Assembly (NCBI GenBank): GCA_039024895.1
Contig: JBCCPJ010000019.1
Coordinates: 3,345 to 67,344 of the forward strand
Direction of reading: 5' to 3'
From: JAJDOD01 sp039024895
Lineage (GTDB): Bacteria; Pseudomonadota; Alphaproteobacteria; Rhodobacterales; Rhodobacteraceae
Length of the DNA stretch: 64,000 nucleotides
Shown here: positions 44,299 to 53,458 of the stretch, piece by piece
Layout: each line of letters begins with the position of its first letter
How positions within the stretch are numbered: position 1 is the first letter of the stretch
Made by a program: the position numbers and the translations under genes
Notes under the pieces: generated by a model
Database searches by the model: none
Seen by the model: only the letters and a program-made list of their open reading frames with translations
Told to the model about the DNA's origin: nothing

Positions 44299-45339
44299 TT
44301 AGGAGCCCGAGCCCATGGTTTCTTCGTTTTCCACCGAAGTCTGGGTTTTCACCAGTTCAGGGTCAGACACGAGGCCGTACTCAGCCAGCGGACCGTCCGG
44401 GCCAGCGATCTCGTCCGAGACGAAGAACGAGGCATAGTCCTTCAAGCCGGGGATCACACCGATATGCGCGCCTTTGATGTAGAAATAGAGCGGACGCGAC
44501 ACCGGGTATTCGCCGGAGGCAATGGTCTCGGTCGACGGTGCAACGTCGGACATCGTCGCCACTTTCAGCTTGTCCTGGTTGTTCTCAAAGAACGCGAGGC
44601 CAAAGATGCCAACGCCGTTCGGGTTGGCGTCGATCCGGGCCAGTGTTTCGGTGTAGTCGCCGTCGATATCGATGGAACGGCCATCGGTGCGAAGCGACAT
44701 GCAAGCGCCTTCCGCGTCGTCTTCTGACATACCGCCATCGATCATGGCTTGCATCGCGCCAGAGTCTTCGCAGCCCTGGAGAACGACTTTTTCCTCAAAG
44801 ACTTCCCTTGTGCCGTGCTTGGTGCCCGGAGGGAAGGCCGTAATGTCCACCGCAGGCAGATCACCGTTGAAGTCCGACCACTGGGTGTAGGGGTTGTCGA
44901 CAATGGCACCATCGACCAGCACCTGATCGCTCAGCGCGTTGAAGATGTCGGAGGGCTCAAGTGCCGTGAAGGCAGGGCCGTCGATCTGGCTGGCAAAGAC
45001 GATGCCATCATAGCCAATCTGAACTTCAATGATGTCACTGACACCAGCTTCTGCACAGGCGGCGATTTCTTTTTCGCGGATTTTGCGGGACGCATTGGCG
45101 ATATCGATGGTGTTGACGCCAACGCCTTCGCAGAACCGCTTGAGGCCCGCAGATGAACCACCTGATTCCACAACCGGGGTCGGGAAATCAAAGTTCTCGC
45201 CAAAGGCTTCTGCGACAATGGACGCATAGGGTAGAACAGTTGAGGAACCGGCGACCTGTACCTGGTCACGGGCGGCAGCAGCCGTTGCGGAAACCGCAAT
45301 GATCGCCAGTGTCGAGGCGGTCAGTTTTGCGTTCAGCAT
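44299..45339 (-). CDS. pstS: PstS, periplasmic phosphate-binding protein
   Basis: Phosphate receptor of the PstSCAB importer, 346 residues. A signal peptide (AKLTASTLAIIAVSATAAAA) is followed by VQVAGSSTVLPYASIVAEAF and TPVVESGGSSAGLKRFCEGV, which carry phosphate ligands, then GIFGLAFFENNQDKL. It is preceded by AGGAG and, farther up, by a Pho box, so it should be strongly induced on phosphate starvation. Confidence 0.97.
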   Translation of the reverse strand: MLNAKLTASTLAIIAVSATAAAARDQVQVAGSSTVLPYASIVAEAFGENFDFPTPVVESGGSSAGLKRFCEGVGVNTIDIANASRKIREKEIAACAEAGVSDIIEVQIGYDGIVFASQIDGPAFTALEPSDIFNALSDQVLVDGAIVDNPYTQWSDFNGDLPAVDITAFPPGTKHGTREVFEEKVVLQGCEDSGAMQAMIDGGMSEDDAEGACMSLRTDGRSIDIDGDYTETLARIDANPNGVGIFGLAFFENNQDKLKVATMSDVAPSTETIASGEYPVSRPLYFYIKGAHIGVIPGLKDYASFFVSDEIAGPDGPLAEYGLVSDPELVKTQTSVENEETMGSGS

Positions 45340-45418
45340 GGATGGGTTCTCCTAGAGTTACATTGGACCGCCCCACGCGGCCCTCGCCGGGTGAGTAGTC
45401 CGACGCGGCTATGCTTTT

Positions 45419-45447
45419 GTGACAGTTGCGTAACAGTTTTATGACAG
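45419..45447 (-). promoter_or_regulatory. Pho box (PhoB operator) before pstS
   Basis: On the minus strand three direct repeats CTGTCA, CTGTTA and CTGTCA are spaced by exactly 11 bp (at 45447-45442, 45436-45431 and 45425-45420). The first two form CTGTCATAAAACTGTTAC, close to the PhoB consensus. It lies 80 bp before the pstS ATG and just past the phoR stop codon, giving pstS its own inducible promoter. Confidence 0.9.
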
Positions 45448-45457
45448 TGACGCAGGG

Positions 45458-46504
45458 TCAGTTTTCACGGCGCGCGCGCCGTGTCGGACTGGTGGGCAAG
45501 ATGACCGAGAATACGCTTCCTTGCCCCTTTTCACTTTGAATCCTTAAGCGTCCGCGATGCCGATTGACGATATGTTTGACGATGGCAAGCCCCAATCCAG
45601 TACCACCCATCTCACGCGATCTGTGGGTGTCGATCCGGTAGAAGCGCTCCGTCAGGCGCGGAATGTGGACCGGATCGATGCCTTCGCCCGAATCGGTGAC
45701 TGTCAAAACCAAGGCATCCTGACGGATCGCCGGATGATTTTGCACCTGTTCCGCCGCCACCGTCACATGCGTCCCGGCAGGAGAGTATTTAATCGCATTC
45801 TCCACCAGATTGGTGACCACCTGGCTCAACTGATCGGCATCTCCTGGAAGTTCGAGGGCGTGATCCGGCAAGTCCACCTGAAGCGACTTTCCTTCTTGGT
45901 CGGCCAAGGCGGAGAGCGCGTTGAGAACAGAGCGCACTAACGACGTAAACTCGACCTGTTCTGTTGGACGGACCCGCTCATCGGCTTCGACACGACTTAA
46001 CGACAAAAGGTCCGCCACGAGGCGGTTCATCCGGCTTGCCTCTTTCCCCATGATCGCCAAGAAGCGCTGACGCGCCGCCGCGTCGTCCTTTGCGGCACCG
46101 CCAAGTGTTTCAATGAAGCCCATGAGTGCGGTGAGCGGCGTCCTCAGTTCATGGCTGACATTGGCAACAAAATCGCGTCGCATCTGAAAAGCTTCTTCAA
46201 CGGCGGTTCTGTCTTCAAACGAAATCAGCACGCCGCCCCGTTGCAGGCTAGAGCATGTGGCGAGCAAGGTGATGTCGCGATGGGCCTCCTTCGTAAGATA
46301 TTGTGCCTTAGTGGAAATGCCTTGGGTGATTGACCGCTCAACCGCATCAAGGAGCGTCGGCTGCCGCAACACAGTAATATAATGGCGTCCGCGAATGGCA
46401 TCTCCGAATAGGGTGTGCGCTGCGCCGTTTGCCACGGCAATGCGTCCGTCCGCCTCAACGAGGACGGCGGGAATTGGCATCGCTTCGATCAGATCTTCAG
46501 ACAT
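45458..46504 (-). CDS. phoR: PhoR sensor histidine kinase, soluble form
   Basis: Histidine kinase partner of PhoB, 348 residues. A PAS domain (MPIPAVLVEADGRIAVANGA) is followed by the dimerisation/phosphoacceptor helix with H118 in VANVSHELRTPL and the ATPase domain with N box (NLVENAIKYSP), DSGEGI and GGTGLGLAIVKH. No membrane segment is present, unlike E. coli PhoR, which has two; it must be recruited through PhoU/Pst or by its PAS domain. It precedes pstS in the same orientation. Confidence 0.93.
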   Translation of the reverse strand: MSEDLIEAMPIPAVLVEADGRIAVANGAAHTLFGDAIRGRHYITVLRQPTLLDAVERSITQGISTKAQYLTKEAHRDITLLATCSSLQRGGVLISFEDRTAVEEAFQMRRDFVANVSHELRTPLTALMGFIETLGGAAKDDAAARQRFLAIMGKEASRMNRLVADLLSLSRVEADERVRPTEQVEFTSLVRSVLNALSALADQEGKSLQVDLPDHALELPGDADQLSQVVTNLVENAIKYSPAGTHVTVAAEQVQNHPAIRQDALVLTVTDSGEGIDPVHIPRLTERFYRIDTHRSREMGGTGLGLAIVKHIVNRHRGRLRIQSEKGQGSVFSVILPTSPTRRARREN

Positions 46505-46642
46505 TTGGGTGCCGCACGATTATCCGGACGCGCTTGGCTTACTTTACCCTGGTGAAAAGTTGAACACGCATCTGAAGGCTAGGTTTGCTTCGCGGCGAAG
46601 AAATACTATACGTTGTATCAGGCGTTGCGCCTCAACCTTGGA

Positions 46643-47041
46643 ATGTTTGGGATGAGCATGAAGAGACTGAACCAGAAAATCTATTCAGAGTTTGAACAAT
46701 TTCCTACAAGCGTTGCGTACACTCAAATATGTGTTCTCGCGGTTGGCGACATGGAAGAGTGGCGACAACAACACCAGATAACGCCAACACAGGGCCTTGC
46801 CTTCCTTGCTTTTGGCGAAGTGTCACAAGATGCCCTTGACGAGATGCGCCCCGTCATCGTCGTGTCCTCGCTGCTGTCGAAAGGGTTCGATTGCATTGAT
46901 CTGGCGACCCGCCTCCATGGGTTGGGCTTTTCCGGTGAGTACCGCGCGATTGCGAACGGCATTCCCCGACCAGAGGTGATTGAGCGGGAAGTGCACCAGC
47001 TTTGCCCGCAGTTGAACTTCCGCGTTGTGGATTCGCTTTAA
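46643..47041 (+). CDS. hypothetical protein divergent from phoR
   Basis: A protein of about 132 residues, perhaps shorter, since ATGs at 46643, 46652 and 46658 are all possible. It alternates hydrophobic strands and helices (YTQICVLAVGDMEEWRQQ, MRPVIVVSSLLSKGFDCIDL, FSGEYRAIANGIPRPEVI), recalling a receiver-like alpha/beta fold without the usual phosphorylation aspartate motif. I do not recognise the family. It is divergent from phoR and its stop codon overlaps that of the next, convergent gene. Confidence 0.75.
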   Translation: MFGMSMKRLNQKIYSEFEQFPTSVAYTQICVLAVGDMEEWRQQHQITPTQGLAFLAFGEVSQDALDEMRPVIVVSSLLSKGFDCIDLATRLHGLGFSGEYRAIANGIPRPEVIEREVHQLCPQLNFRVVDSL

Positions 47042-47577
47042 GAGCTTCCCGGCTCCACGACGCGAAGATCACTTCGGAACACACGGGCGCGTTCCCGGTA
47101 GTTTTGGGCAAGGGCCAAATTGCCCTGACGCTGTTCTTCGGTGGTTTCGCGCACGATCTTCCCGGGCATCCCCATAACCAGACTGCCATCGGGTATCTCT
47201 TTGCCTTCCGTTATCAAGGCACCTGCCCCGATCAGGCACCCGCTGCCAATCTTAGCCCCATTGAGGATCGTTGCTCCCATCCCGATGAGGGTGCCGTCCC
47301 CAATGGTACAACCGTGCACCATGGCCTTATGACCGATTGTGCAATTCTCGCCAATCGTGCAGGGAAACCCGGGGTCCGTGTGTATCACAGTCTGTTCCTG
47401 TAGGTTCGTACCGGCCCCGATCCGAATGGGTTCGTTGTCGCCACGGAGGACGGCGCCAAACCAGATGGACACCCCCAACCCTAAATACACATGCCCGATC
47501 ACGTGGGCGCCTGGCGCAATCCAGCAATCCCCAGTTTCAGGTAGTCTTGGTGCGACCTCTCCCAGCGCGTAGAGCAT
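47038..47577 (-). CDS. gamma-carbonic-anhydrase-like hexapeptide protein
   Basis: Left-handed beta-helix protein of 179 residues. Hexapeptide repeats run through the middle (IGAGTNLQEQTVIH, CTIGENCTIGHKAMVHGCTI, GDGTLIGMGATILNGAKIG), with histidines at the places where Cam/YrdA-type proteins bind metal. The group is related to gamma-carbonic anhydrases, but enzymatic activity is often absent in YrdA-like forms. It is coupled to gmk by a one-base overlap (TGATG). Confidence 0.92.
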   Translation of the reverse strand: MLYALGEVAPRLPETGDCWIAPGAHVIGHVYLGLGVSIWFGAVLRGDNEPIRIGAGTNLQEQTVIHTDPGFPCTIGENCTIGHKAMVHGCTIGDGTLIGMGATILNGAKIGSGCLIGAGALITEGKEIPDGSLVMGMPGKIVRETTEEQRQGNLALAQNYRERARVFRSDLRVVEPGSS

Positions 47578-48215
47578 CAGGCGTCCCTCTCAAATTCGGA
47601 TTGCAACAGGCGCACATGGTCGAGAAGACCCGGCTGCTGACTGGCACGCAAGCGTTCCGCCGTGACGATGGTTTTGACACGGTCCTCTGTCGCGGCGAGA
47701 TCATCATTGATGAGAACGTAATCATACCCGTCCCAATGGCTGATTTCATCCCAACTGCGGTTCATGCGTTTGGCGATCACGTCCGCGCTGTCCTGACCGC
47801 GCCCATCGAGCCGACGCCGTAATTCGCCAATGGACGGCGGGAGCAGGAAGATAGAAAGGACGCTGGATGTCAGCGCGCTTTTCTGGATTTGCTGCGCCCC
47901 TTGCCAGTCGATGTCAAAGAGGACGTCATAACCGGATGAGATCGCGCGCTCCACCGGATCGAGGGGCGAGCCGTAGAAATTGCCAAACACATGGGCGTGT
48001 TCGAGCATTTTGCCGTCATGCACCAAGCGCTTGAAGCTGGCCTCATCGACAAAGTGATAGTCCTGGCCATCCACCTCCCCCGGACGCGCCGGACGGGTGG
48101 TTGCCGATACCGAGAACTGGATATCGGGATCCCAGACCCGCAAGCGCTTGGCGAGCGTGGATTTCCCCGCCCCGGAAGGCGAAGACAGGATGATAAGGAG
48201 GCCGCGTCGCGTCAT
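47577..48215 (-). CDS. gmk: guanylate kinase
   Basis: Phosphorylates GMP to GDP in the cytosol. The 212 residues include the P-loop LSSPSGAGKSTLAKRL, the GMP-binding part SATTRPARPGEVDGQDYHFV and the lid region RLDGRGQDSADVIAKRM. Its ATG overlaps the yicC-like stop codon by four bases; this order yicC-gmk is widespread. Confidence 0.97.
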   Translation of the reverse strand: MTRRGLLIILSSPSGAGKSTLAKRLRVWDPDIQFSVSATTRPARPGEVDGQDYHFVDEASFKRLVHDGKMLEHAHVFGNFYGSPLDPVERAISSGYDVLFDIDWQGAQQIQKSALTSSVLSIFLLPPSIGELRRRLDGRGQDSADVIAKRMNRSWDEISHWDGYDYVLINDDLAATEDRVKTIVTAERLRASQQPGLLDHVRLLQSEFERDA

Positions 48216-49111
48216 TCGATATTCTGTATTTGCTCTCGCATCTGATCGATCACCGTTTTGAGGTCAAGGCCGATGGCCGTCAAAGCCCCCGACTGCGCCT
48301 TAGAGCAGAGCGTGTTTGCTTCCCGGTTAAATTCCTGCATCAGAAAGTCGAGCTTTCGGCCAACCGGGCCGTCCGTAGTCATCAATTCGCGCGCCGCGCC
48401 GATATGGGCGCGCAGCCGGTCCAGTTCTTCGGTTACATCCGATTTCACGGCGATCATGGCCATTTCCTGAGCAAGGCGTGTCTGATCGGGCATATCCGCT
48501 GTTTCGAGCAGTTTGGCGAGGGCGCGTTCCATGGTCGCCCGTTGCGCCAGTTCGCGGTCGCCAAGCGCCTCCGATGCGGCGTCCACCAATTGCTCAATCT
48601 GCTTAAGCTGCGCGCCGACCACATCGGCGAGCGCTGCACCTTCCCGCTCCCGGTCCGCGACAAAAGCGTCGAGACAGTCGGCAAGGCTCGCCATCAACGC
48701 CTTTTTCAGCGCGGCCTCATCCCTTTCGGTGGTATCGGATGTCTCGAGCACGCCCCGCATATTGGCGATGTCCGATGCAGACATGGGGGCGACAGTGAGG
48801 CCCGCAGCCTCTGCGGCGTTTGAGACATGGGTGAGCAAATCGACGGCTTGCAGCAATGCGGTGTCGTTCACCGTCAAACTTGCAGTGCCCTCCTCACGGG
48901 ACAGTTTAAGTTGGGCCGTTACATTTCCGCGCCCGAGCCGGGTTTGAAGTGTCCGGCGCAGATCTGGTTCCAACCCTTCCACATCCGGCAAACGAAGCCG
49001 TAGATCGAGCGAACGGCCATTGACGGCGCGCATGTCCGCAGTCCAACTCCAACCCTCGAAATTTCCTTGCACTGCCGCGAAACCCGTCATCGACATGAGT
49101 TTTGATGTCAT
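48212..49111 (-). CDS. YicC-family endoribonuclease
   Basis: YicC/RmuC-like protein of 299 residues with the family's N-terminal SMTGFAAVQGNFEGWSWTAD and MRAVNGRSLDLRLRLP and the C-terminal DUF1732 block with FLMQEFNREANTLCSKAQ. YicC of E. coli is reported to act as an endoribonuclease in RNA turnover. The ATG at 49111 (MTSKLMSMTGFA) is chosen; the ATG at 49096 would also suit the family. It is coupled to gmk. Confidence 0.93.
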   Translation of the reverse strand: MTSKLMSMTGFAAVQGNFEGWSWTADMRAVNGRSLDLRLRLPDVEGLEPDLRRTLQTRLGRGNVTAQLKLSREEGTASLTVNDTALLQAVDLLTHVSNAAEAAGLTVAPMSASDIANMRGVLETSDTTERDEAALKKALMASLADCLDAFVADREREGAALADVVGAQLKQIEQLVDAASEALGDRELAQRATMERALAKLLETADMPDQTRLAQEMAMIAVKSDVTEELDRLRAHIGAARELMTTDGPVGRKLDFLMQEFNREANTLCSKAQSGALTAIGLDLKTVIDQMREQIQNIE

Positions 49112-49229
49112 CCCGTCCCCGCGGCCGTTAACCTTCAATTCACAATTCGTGAGCAATTGCGACTGATTTGTGGCAGAAATCTGTGTGTGGGGAAAGAGAG
49201 GCAGCCACTTTGGCTGAGAAGGTGGAATA

Positions 49230-49937
49230 ATGAGTACAGGTCATGACCAACCCGAAGAGCAAAAAGTGCTCTCAATTGCTCCGCATGCGCGCGTATCGGC
49301 CAAGATCGACCGTGTAGAAGCTTACTGGAATTCTGTGCGAGGCAAACGACTTGTCCCGTCTCGGTGCGAGATCGACCCCCGTGGTCTGGAGGGCATGCTG
49401 GGCAATGCTTTCATCCTCGAGCGTATTGCGGGCGGGCTTGCGCGCTTCCGGATTGCCGGGTCACATTTGACCGATCTCGCGGGGCTCGAACTGCGACAAA
49501 TGCCCCTGTCGGCCTTGTTTTTGCCCGGTTCGCGCGAAATTTTGTCTGACGCGCTGCAGTCTGTCTTCGATGATCCCGCCGTTGTCCGCATGACGGTGTC
49601 GTCACCCGCCGGTTTTGGTCGGGAGCGCTTGCAAGGGGAATTGATCCTGCTGCCGCTCCGCAGCGATTTGGGGGATGTTGACCGCATCCTGGGGGCGGTC
49701 ATTTTCGAAGGCCGTATTGGACGGACACCGCGCCGCATCGAAATTGCGACCCAGTCTCGGGCATCGCTGACCGGGTTCGCGGGACCGCTTCCCACTGTGC
49801 CGTCCCCCCTTACGCCGATTACGGCGCCAGCACGCCCCTCGGCGTCCGTTACGCCAGAAATGCATCGCACGCGGCCGCTTTCGGCTTCAAAGGACGCCTC
49901 GCGCAGCCATTTGCGCCTGATCGTCTCAAACGATTAA
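49230..49937 (+). CDS. PAS_5-domain protein
   Basis: A 235-residue soluble protein with a PAS_5 (PF07310-like) domain at about 20-160: YWNSVRGKRLVPSRCEIDPR, LGNAFILERIAGGLARFRIA, GSHLTDLAGLELRQMPLSAL and LILLPLRSD. The C-terminal 60 residues are Pro/Ser/Thr-rich and probably disordered. Such single-domain PAS proteins are frequent in alphaproteobacteria, with unknown ligands. It converges on the Crp/Fnr regulator gene. Confidence 0.85.
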   Translation: MSTGHDQPEEQKVLSIAPHARVSAKIDRVEAYWNSVRGKRLVPSRCEIDPRGLEGMLGNAFILERIAGGLARFRIAGSHLTDLAGLELRQMPLSALFLPGSREILSDALQSVFDDPAVVRMTVSSPAGFGRERLQGELILLPLRSDLGDVDRILGAVIFEGRIGRTPRRIEIATQSRASLTGFAGPLPTVPSPLTPITAPARPSASVTPEMHRTRPLSASKDASRSHLRLIVSND

Positions 49938-49949
49938 GGGGCCGCTCGC

Positions 49950-50711
49950 CTACTCAGCTGCCATGAAGACCGAAGGTCGCGCGGCATATCCACGTTCACG
50001 GAAACGCGCGACTTTCGCCAATTGCGGCTCGTCGTGGATAATCAACTGACGCCGGTCCAAGGTAACCAGACTTTCCCGGCGCAGTCGCATCACCTGACGG
50101 TTCACATGAACAACCGACAGCCCAAGCAGGTCGGCCACCACCGTTTGGGTAATCGGAAAATCGACGCGGCCTTCAAGCCGTGCCGTGTGCCGCTGCCGAC
50201 GGTAGATATCCAGCAGGAAGCTACACACCCGCTCATAGGCCGTCATGCGTCCAAGCCGCAGAATTTGGTCGCTCGCTTGCATGAGTTGGCGCGAAAGATA
50301 CTGGTGTAACCCTGCGGCGACACCTTTGTTATGAAACGCAATCCGGTCGAGCGACGCCACATCAATCTCGCCCACTTCGCAGGGCGTCAGCGCGGTGACA
50401 TCGCATATGGAGGCCCCCATACCGTCCAGATGCAGGCCGATGATATCGCCGGGCAACGCAAAATCGATAATCTGGCGACGGTCGGCATCAAGACATTGAC
50501 TGCGCATCGCCCAGCCCTTGCACAAGACCCTGACATGGGTGACCGCTTCCCCTTCGTTCATCAGCGACCGCCCGCGTCCCACAAACCGGTGCACGACGCG
50601 CAAATGGCGCAGCGCTTCCCGGTCACTGTCAGACAAGGACGACATCCCATCGGCCAATGTGGCAACTGCGGTGTCTTCGTATTGCGTCGTTCCGCGAAAC
50701 TGTTCTGTCAT
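49950..50711 (-). CDS. Crp/Fnr-family transcription regulator
   Basis: A 253-residue regulator with an N-terminal cyclic-nucleotide-binding-like barrel (VGRGRSLMNEGEAVTHVRVL, QIIDFALPGDIIGLHLDG), a dimer helix, and the winged helix with ITQTVVADLLGLSVVHVNRQ. It lacks the N-terminal cysteine cluster of Fnr (no cysteine precedes residue 60), so it is not an oxygen-sensing Fnr. Its signal is unknown. It need not be the protein that binds the FNR-type box at 10974. Confidence 0.92.
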   Translation of the reverse strand: MTEQFRGTTQYEDTAVATLADGMSSLSDSDREALRHLRVVHRFVGRGRSLMNEGEAVTHVRVLCKGWAMRSQCLDADRRQIIDFALPGDIIGLHLDGMGASICDVTALTPCEVGEIDVASLDRIAFHNKGVAAGLHQYLSRQLMQASDQILRLGRMTAYERVCSFLLDIYRRQRHTARLEGRVDFPITQTVVADLLGLSVVHVNRQVMRLRRESLVTLDRRQLIIHDEPQLAKVARFRERGYAARPSVFMAAE

Positions 50712-50869
50712 GTCGTCGCCTCTACTGCCGATACCGAGTAAACGCCGTCAACATGGTTAAAGTTTCATTACGGCTCGTCGAGTTTTTGTAAGCGCCGCTC
50801 GTCTGGCCTGTTTATTGGGCGACAAAACGTTGTGTCAGAGGTACGCCACGTGAGGGAATACCCGGCGCC

Positions 50870-51871
50870 CTAGCTTTGGCTTTCCTTGTCGAAGAGTCCG
50901 GTAAGCGACCGGGTGACAATACCGGAGACACGGGGACGCCGGTCATCCGAGAAGGCCAAGGGCCGGCACACCTCCATTGCCGCCACGCCAACGCGTGCCG
51001 TCAGCGCGCCATTGATCAGGCCTTCCCCGAACCGTCGGGAAATCTTGCCAAGGATATGCCCGCCCCCAAGCGATCCGAGCAGATCATCGCCAACAGCCAC
51101 CGCCCCGGTGGCAACCAAGTGCGCAATTACCGCGCGCGTCAGCCGCCAATTGCCGACCACACCGGAACGCCCGCCGTAAATCTGCGCAATCTGGCGGATC
51201 ATCCGCAAGTTCGCCGTCAACGCCGCCAGCACGTCCGCAAAGGCCAGCGGGACGAGGGCAGTCACAGTGGCGACTTGCCGTGCCGCAACCTCCACCTCGC
51301 GGGTCGCCCGTTCGTCGAGCGGCGTCAGAAGCTGGTTTTCAACAGCAAAGAGCACGGTGTCGACATCGAAACTCTCGCCAACGGTATCCTCAAGCCGCGA
51401 TGCTCCCCAAGTCATATCGCTACGGGATTTGTAAAAGCGGATGAGCTTGCCCGCATAGCGCCGCGCCTCCTCAAGCGAGCCGGAGGCTTGAACCACCGCC
51501 GCCTCCTGTTGAAACCGATCCATCCGGTTGAGGCGGGCAAGTGCCACCAATTCGCGCAGGAGAATGGCGACGCACACGGCTGCGAAGAGTGCAAACAAGG
51601 CCAAGGCCGCTGCTGCCAGAACCGGGCTACGCGCTAGAAGACCGGTCAGCATATCGTAAGCGGCCACCCCGGCCAGAAAGACCACTAACGCCAGTAAGAG
51701 CCGCCAGAACCACGCGGCAAGGCGCGACGCGGGACGCGCGGCGAGGACGGCGAGCGTTTGCATGGCCTGACCGCTCGGCGCGGTCTCTGGCTCGGCAATG
51801 GGGGGCGCATCTTCAGGCGACGGACCAGGGTCCGCGGGGTCGAGATCAATCAGGACGGGACGGTCTGCCAT
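50870..51871 (-). CDS. YcjF/TIGR01620-like membrane protein
   Basis: A 333-residue inner-membrane protein: a disordered acidic N terminus, two close membrane segments near 70-130 (LAAWFWRLLLALVVFLAGVA, VLAAAALALFALFAAVCVAI), a cytosolic helical part, and a C-terminal domain with ALVPLAFADVLAALTANLRM and GGRSGVVGNWRLTRAVIAHL typical of DUF697. It follows the YcjX gene by 9 bp; the pair is conserved in proteobacteria and linked to envelope stress in E. coli. Confidence 0.9.
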   Translation of the reverse strand: MADRPVLIDLDPADPGPSPEDAPPIAEPETAPSGQAMQTLAVLAARPASRLAAWFWRLLLALVVFLAGVAAYDMLTGLLARSPVLAAAALALFALFAAVCVAILLRELVALARLNRMDRFQQEAAVVQASGSLEEARRYAGKLIRFYKSRSDMTWGASRLEDTVGESFDVDTVLFAVENQLLTPLDERATREVEVAARQVATVTALVPLAFADVLAALTANLRMIRQIAQIYGGRSGVVGNWRLTRAVIAHLVATGAVAVGDDLLGSLGGGHILGKISRRFGEGLINGALTARVGVAAMEVCRPLAFSDDRRPRVSGIVTRSLTGLFDKESQS

Positions 51872-51880
51872 GGGGACTTC

Positions 51881-53296
51881 CTACCTCAAACGATCGCCGA
51901 TCAGGAATTCCGCCGCGCGATCCAGACGAATATGCGGCGGTCCATCCCCGGGCTTAAGCGCGACCTCCTGGGGCTGAAACCCCTCGATACTGTATTCCGC
52001 GTCCAGCCAAGTCTCGGCACCCGACCGGGCCGGGTTCAAGAGCTTGGCTGGATCGTCGGGCAGACGTCCGGGATACATGGCGACCGGCTTTCCCGTGGTC
52101 AACAGACGCCCTCGCACCACGTCGAGGCTTCGTCCGCCCTGCTCCACACGGTCTTCCGTGGTGGTCCGAAGCGACGCGAGGGAGAGCGCCGCGGTCTCAG
52201 CACCGGCGAAATCGGCGCGCGCGCGGGCATCCGACAAAATGGCCTCGGCAATGGCGGTGAGTTGCGGATGCTGGCTGTGGTGCAAGTGGTCGGCCTTGGT
52301 CGCGGCGAACAGGATTTTCTCGACCCGTTTGCCAAGGAAAATCTGGCGCAGAAAGTCGTTTCGCCCCGGGCGGAACGTGGCAAGAATATCCGCCAGCGAT
52401 TGGCGCATATCCTCCACTGCGGCTGGCCCCGCGTGGATGGCCCCCAGCATATCCACCAGAACAACCTGCCGGTCGATCCGGGCGAAGTGCTCGCGGAAAA
52501 AGGGGCGCACGACCTCCCGCTTATAGGCTTCAAAGCGGCGTTCGAATTCCCGCGCAAGCGAGCCGCGCAGCGCCGCACCCGGCGGCAAGGGCGTGAACGT
52601 CAACACCGGCGAGCCAGCGAGTTCCCCCGGCATCAGAAAGCGACCGGGGGTACAATTCGACATGCCGGACGCCCGGAGTTGCGACAGGGCATCGGTATAA
52701 GACGCGGCGAGCGCTTGCGCCACGGGCTCGTCGAGACGCGCAGCCCCGTCCGTGGCGCCGAGCTGATCGCGAAAACTCTTGAACTCGCCGCGTTCGCCAA
52801 ACCGGGCAAGCACCGTGTCAGACCAGTCGCGATAAGACTGATCGAGGAGTGCCAGATCGAGGAGCCACTCACCAGGATAATCCACGATATCGAGATGCAG
52901 GCTGTGCGCGCCCTGGAACCCCGCGAGAAGACCCGTGGGACGCACCCGAAAGGAGAGGCGCAGCTCGCTGATCCCCGTCGTGCCGTCCGGCCAAACCGGG
53001 TCGCGGCCGGTCATGGCGGCCAGATGTTCTTCAAATCGGAATCGCGGCACCGTATTGTCGGGCTGCGGTTGAAGCCAGACCGCCTCGATCCGGCCATCCG
53101 CCGCGGCGCGCAAGCCCGGCATACGCCCCCGGTTAAGTAGGTTGGCAGCCAGCGACGTGATAAAGACGGTTTTGCCTGCCCGGCTCAGCCCAGTGACACC
53201 GAGCCGCAGCACCGGTTCGAAAAACGCCTCGCTCACCGTTTTGACGGTGGTCTCCACCCCCCGTGTGACGCCGTCTGCAATGTCGCCGAGTATCAC
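51881..53296 (-). CDS. YcjX-family P-loop protein
   Basis: A 471-residue predicted nucleotide-binding protein of the YcjX family (DUF463). The P-loop is GLSRAGKTVFITSLAANLL near residue 40. Family blocks include LHLDIVDYPGEWLLDLALLD and VVLVDMLGAIHAGPAAVEDM. The start is a GTG at 53296 preceded by GAGGG at seven bases. It forms an operon with the YcjF-like gene downstream and probably assists stress-related membrane functions; direct activity is not established. Confidence 0.92.
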   Translation of the reverse strand: MILGDIADGVTRGVETTVKTVSEAFFEPVLRLGVTGLSRAGKTVFITSLAANLLNRGRMPGLRAAADGRIEAVWLQPQPDNTVPRFRFEEHLAAMTGRDPVWPDGTTGISELRLSFRVRPTGLLAGFQGAHSLHLDIVDYPGEWLLDLALLDQSYRDWSDTVLARFGERGEFKSFRDQLGATDGAARLDEPVAQALAASYTDALSQLRASGMSNCTPGRFLMPGELAGSPVLTFTPLPPGAALRGSLAREFERRFEAYKREVVRPFFREHFARIDRQVVLVDMLGAIHAGPAAVEDMRQSLADILATFRPGRNDFLRQIFLGKRVEKILFAATKADHLHHSQHPQLTAIAEAILSDARARADFAGAETAALSLASLRTTTEDRVEQGGRSLDVVRGRLLTTGKPVAMYPGRLPDDPAKLLNPARSGAETWLDAEYSIEGFQPQEVALKPGDGPPHIRLDRAAEFLIGDRLR

Positions 53297-53458
53297 GTAC
53301 TGCCCTCTTGCCTTGCCTTACACATAGGCAGGAGAAGCCGCTTGCACCAGCCGAAGACCCGCATTGCGCATTTTCTGCAACGATTTCGGCGCTTCACCCG
53401 CACCCCCTTTCGGCCTTTCCACCCCTCCCCTATAACCGGCTCGACGAAGGAGAGGGTT

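Noticed and set aside
49950..50711. Fnr oxygen sensor to match the FNR box at 10974
   Set aside because: The protein has no N-terminal cysteine cluster, so it cannot be the Fe-S type Fnr; the cognate regulator is presumably elsewhere in the genome.
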